Positions 63,945-64,000 of a DNA stretch of 64,000 nucleotides are shown one piece after another. The translations under genes and the position numbers were made by a program. The first letter of the stretch is position 1; the number at the start of each line of letters is the position of its first letter. The notes under the pieces are model-generated. The model searched no databases. It worked only from the letters and a program-made list of their open reading frames with translations, and had not been told where the DNA came from. Source of the DNA: Amorphochlora amoebiformis (lineage: Eukaryota > Cercozoa > Chlorarachniophyceae); contig BAAHQB010000023.1 of the NCBI GenBank assembly GCA_054601695.1, positions 124,001 through 188,000 of the forward strand, read 5' to 3'.

Positions 63945-64000
63945 GTGTGCATCTAGATTATTTATTAATGCACATCTAGTGATATGTAAATTAACTGTAT

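Overview
The window is nuclear DNA of an intron-rich eukaryote, most likely a protist or alga; I cannot place it more precisely. Evidence for this: genes are cut into many small exons joined by GT-AG (and a few GC-AG) introns; the recognisable genes are eukaryotic nucleolar ribosome-assembly factors (HAS1/DDX18, RLP24, KRR1); there is a pol III tRNA-Ala gene; and there are large degenerate arrays built on the telomeric TTAGGG hexamer. More than half of the bases are (TA)n and close variants, almost all of them inside introns. The many long Tyr/Ile reading frames are artefacts of this repeat.

Layout, left to right. (1) Bases 1-97: fragment of a plus-strand exon with a kinase-like VDFGLA motif. 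(2) 307-12489, minus: gene A, 14 phase-consistent exons, unknown protein of 393 aa; a tRNA-Ala(UGC) gene lies on the opposite strand inside one of its introns. (3) 12606-21570, plus: HAS1/DDX18 DEAD-box helicase, 20 exons, all helicase motifs intact. (4) 22097-22646, minus: RLP24, 2 exons. (5) 22712-29781, plus: KRR1, 14 exons. (6) 29782-31421: intergenic, with a TTAGGG-like array. (7) 31422-44933, minus: gene B, 11 exons, unknown protein of 408 aa, with two telomere-derived satellites in its introns. (8) 45147 to beyond the right edge, plus: gene C, at least 37 exons, an EF-hand protein of at least 834 aa.

The genes form three head-to-head pairs with very short shared promoters (A/HAS1 116 bp, RLP24/KRR1 65 bp, B/C 213 bp) and meet tail to tail between pairs. 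HAS1, RLP24 and KRR1 act together in making ribosomes: HAS1 serves both pre-40S and pre-60S particles, RLP24 the pre-60S particle and KRR1 the small-subunit processome.

Exon models were built by hand from splice dinucleotides, codon phase and, for the three recognised genes, family conservation. The models of genes A, B and C rest on phase consistency and coding-like translation only. Of the 92 introns modelled, five start with GC, and all five read AAG|GCA at the boundary.
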